This document shows, in pieces, positions 63,077 through 64,000 of a stretch of DNA of 64,000 nt. Location: positions 124,001 through 188,000 of the forward strand of contig NZ_AKKV01000024.1 in the NCBI RefSeq assembly GCF_000269865.1, read 5' to 3'. This DNA is from Fictibacillus macauensis ZFHKF-1. Lineage in GTDB: Bacteria; Bacillota; Bacilli; Bacillales; Fictibacillaceae. Position 1 is the stretch's first letter; each line of letters begins with the position of its first letter. Both the position numbers and the translations under genes were made by a program. The notes beneath the pieces were generated by a model, which worked only from the letters and a program-made list of their open reading frames with translations, did no database searches and was not told the DNA's origin.

Positions 63077-64000
63077 TTAATCACTGTCCTTTTGATTGAA
63101 TACTTCTGATACAACGTCAGCTAGTGCATCAATAAATGCTGGCTTTGCATTTGGCATCTCTGGTCGATAATATGAAACACCAAGTTCATCTGTAACCACT
63201 TTACATTCGTAGTCATTATCAAATAATACTTCCAAATGATCGGCAACGAATCCAACTGGACAATAAATATAGGAGGTGTAGCCTTTTTCTTGAAACAAGT
63301 CTCTTGTTAAATCTTGTACGTCAGGACCAATCCATGGTTCTGGTGTATTCCCTGCACTTTGCCAGCCGATTGTATAGTGAGCAATCTCGGCTTTTTCTGC
63401 AATGAGATCTGCCGTTTTTTTGAGTTGATCTGGATAAGGATCACCCATTTTTAAGATACGTTCAGGCAAGCTATGAGCAGAAAAAATGACAACAGCTTTG
63501 TCTCGCTCAGCTTGTGACAGGGAATTCATAATCTGTTTAATCTCATTTGCCCAATAATTTAAAAATTTCTCATTATCGTACCATTGATCAACAGAAGTAA
63601 TCTGCAAGTTCCCAAGTTTTTCAGCTTCCTCTTGCGCTCGTCCATTATAAGATTTTACGCTAAAAGTGGAATAATGAGGAGCTAATACAATAGATACTGC
63701 TTCAGTAATACCGTCTTTTTTCATCGCCATAACAGCATCTTCAATGAAAGGATCAATATGCTTTAAGCCTAGATAGCTTTTAAATTGAACATCTTCATAG
63801 CGCTCGTTTAGAGCTTCTTCTAGGCGTAGGGCTTGTTCCTCTGTAATCTTAGCAAGTGGAGATATTCCCCCAATTTGCTCATATCGACTTTTTAAATCTT
63901 CTAGTTGTTCATCAGAAGGCTTTCTGCCTCTTCGTATATGTGTATAATAAGACTCCACTTCATCAAGACTCCGCGGTGTTCCATAGGCCATTACAAGTAA
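63077..64000 (-). CDS. hemH: Ferrochelatase HemH (CpfC), truncated by the window edge
   Basis: This enzyme inserts Fe2+ into coproporphyrin III. The frame stays open to the window edge and reads LLVMAYGTP, which is the family N-terminus minus roughly the first eight residues, so the true start lies beyond 64000. ATG 63991 is internal. Seen are [37 protein letters not shown], the catalytic His in [27 protein letters not shown] and [15 protein letters not shown] with the second metal-site Glu. hemY follows after 1 bp. Confidence 0.93.
   Translation of the reverse strand, partial: LLVMAYGTPRSLDEVESYYTHIRRGRKPSDEQLEDLKSRYEQIGGISPLAKITEEQALRLEEALNERYEDVQFKSYLGLKHIDPFIEDAVMAMKKDGITEAVSIVLAPHYSTFSVKSYNGRAQEEAEKLGNLQITSVDQWYDNEKFLNYWANEIKQIMNSLSQAERDKAVVIFSAHSLPERILKMGDPYPDQLKKTADLIAEKAEIAHYTIGWQSAGNTPEPWIGPDVQDLTRDLFQEKGYTSYIYCPVGFVADHLEVLFDNDYECKVVTDELGVSYYRPEMPNAKPAFIDALADVVSEVFNQKDSD

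Overview
The window is chromosomal DNA from a low-GC, spore-forming, motile member of the Bacillaceae. Evidence for this is strong AGGAGG-type ribosome sites, a B. subtilis-like hut operon with hutP, the yuaA-type c-di-AMP riboswitch on ktrAB, sigma-A, sigma-B and sigma-D type promoters, a CotA-type coat laccase, motAB, and a yhgE-yhgD-(kinase)-hemY-hemH end. I saw no rRNA, tRNA, phage, insertion sequence or CRISPR array.

Layout. 1-3.1 kb: tail of an ABC-2 permease, TerC-type YjbE, a BrkB/YihY membrane protein and an acyltransferase. 3.1-8.3 kb: histidine utilisation operon hutP-hutH-hutU-hutI with a HutP-type terminator and a promoter overlapped by a cre site. 8.3-15.8 kb: unknown protein, amino acid permease, ktrAB with riboswitch, uppP, cardiolipin synthase, small membrane proteins. 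15.8-27.3 kb: MarR, phosphatase, CAP protein, cytosolic PAS kinase, ResA-like thioredoxin, motAB, Ste24-like protease, two HAD enzymes and a YtrA-type ABC operon. 27.4-50.3 kb: an aromatic amino acid catabolic island. 50.3-64 kb: lipoate ligase, CotA laccase, orphan ATPase, OpuF osmolyte transporter, YhgE with its TetR regulator, a KinB-like kinase and heme genes hemY-hemH.

The most coherent system is the 27.4-50.3 kb island. A FlK-like thioesterase, an amino acid dehydrogenase that reads as phenylalanine (not leucine) dehydrogenase, and a complete branched-chain-type 2-oxoacid dehydrogenase (E1a, E1b, E2, E3) form one six-gene operon without ptb or buk. Next to it are a sodium symporter and a TrpXYZ-like ABC importer, then PaaX and the phenylacetyl-CoA genes paaK, paaABCD, ethD-like, paaF, paaG, paaH, paaJ and an extra hydratase. 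Inferred route: phenylalanine to phenylpyruvate to phenylacetyl-CoA to ring epoxidation and beta-oxidation, ending in acetyl-CoA and succinyl-CoA. paaE and paaZ are not in the window. A palindrome ACGTT-N5-AACGT lies one base after the -10 box of the phenylalanine operon, and a one-mismatch copy lies at the same place in the paaA promoter. It is a likely PaaX operator joining the two operons.

An unexpected structural theme is that three genes (hutU, paaH and the hydratase at 41042) have a strong Shine-Dalgarno sequence 40-70 nt from the start codon, with a 9-12 bp hairpin in between that would bring the two to normal spacing.

Most functional calls rest on recognised family motifs and gene order. 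Coordinates of short sites were counted by eye. No database search or folding program was run.
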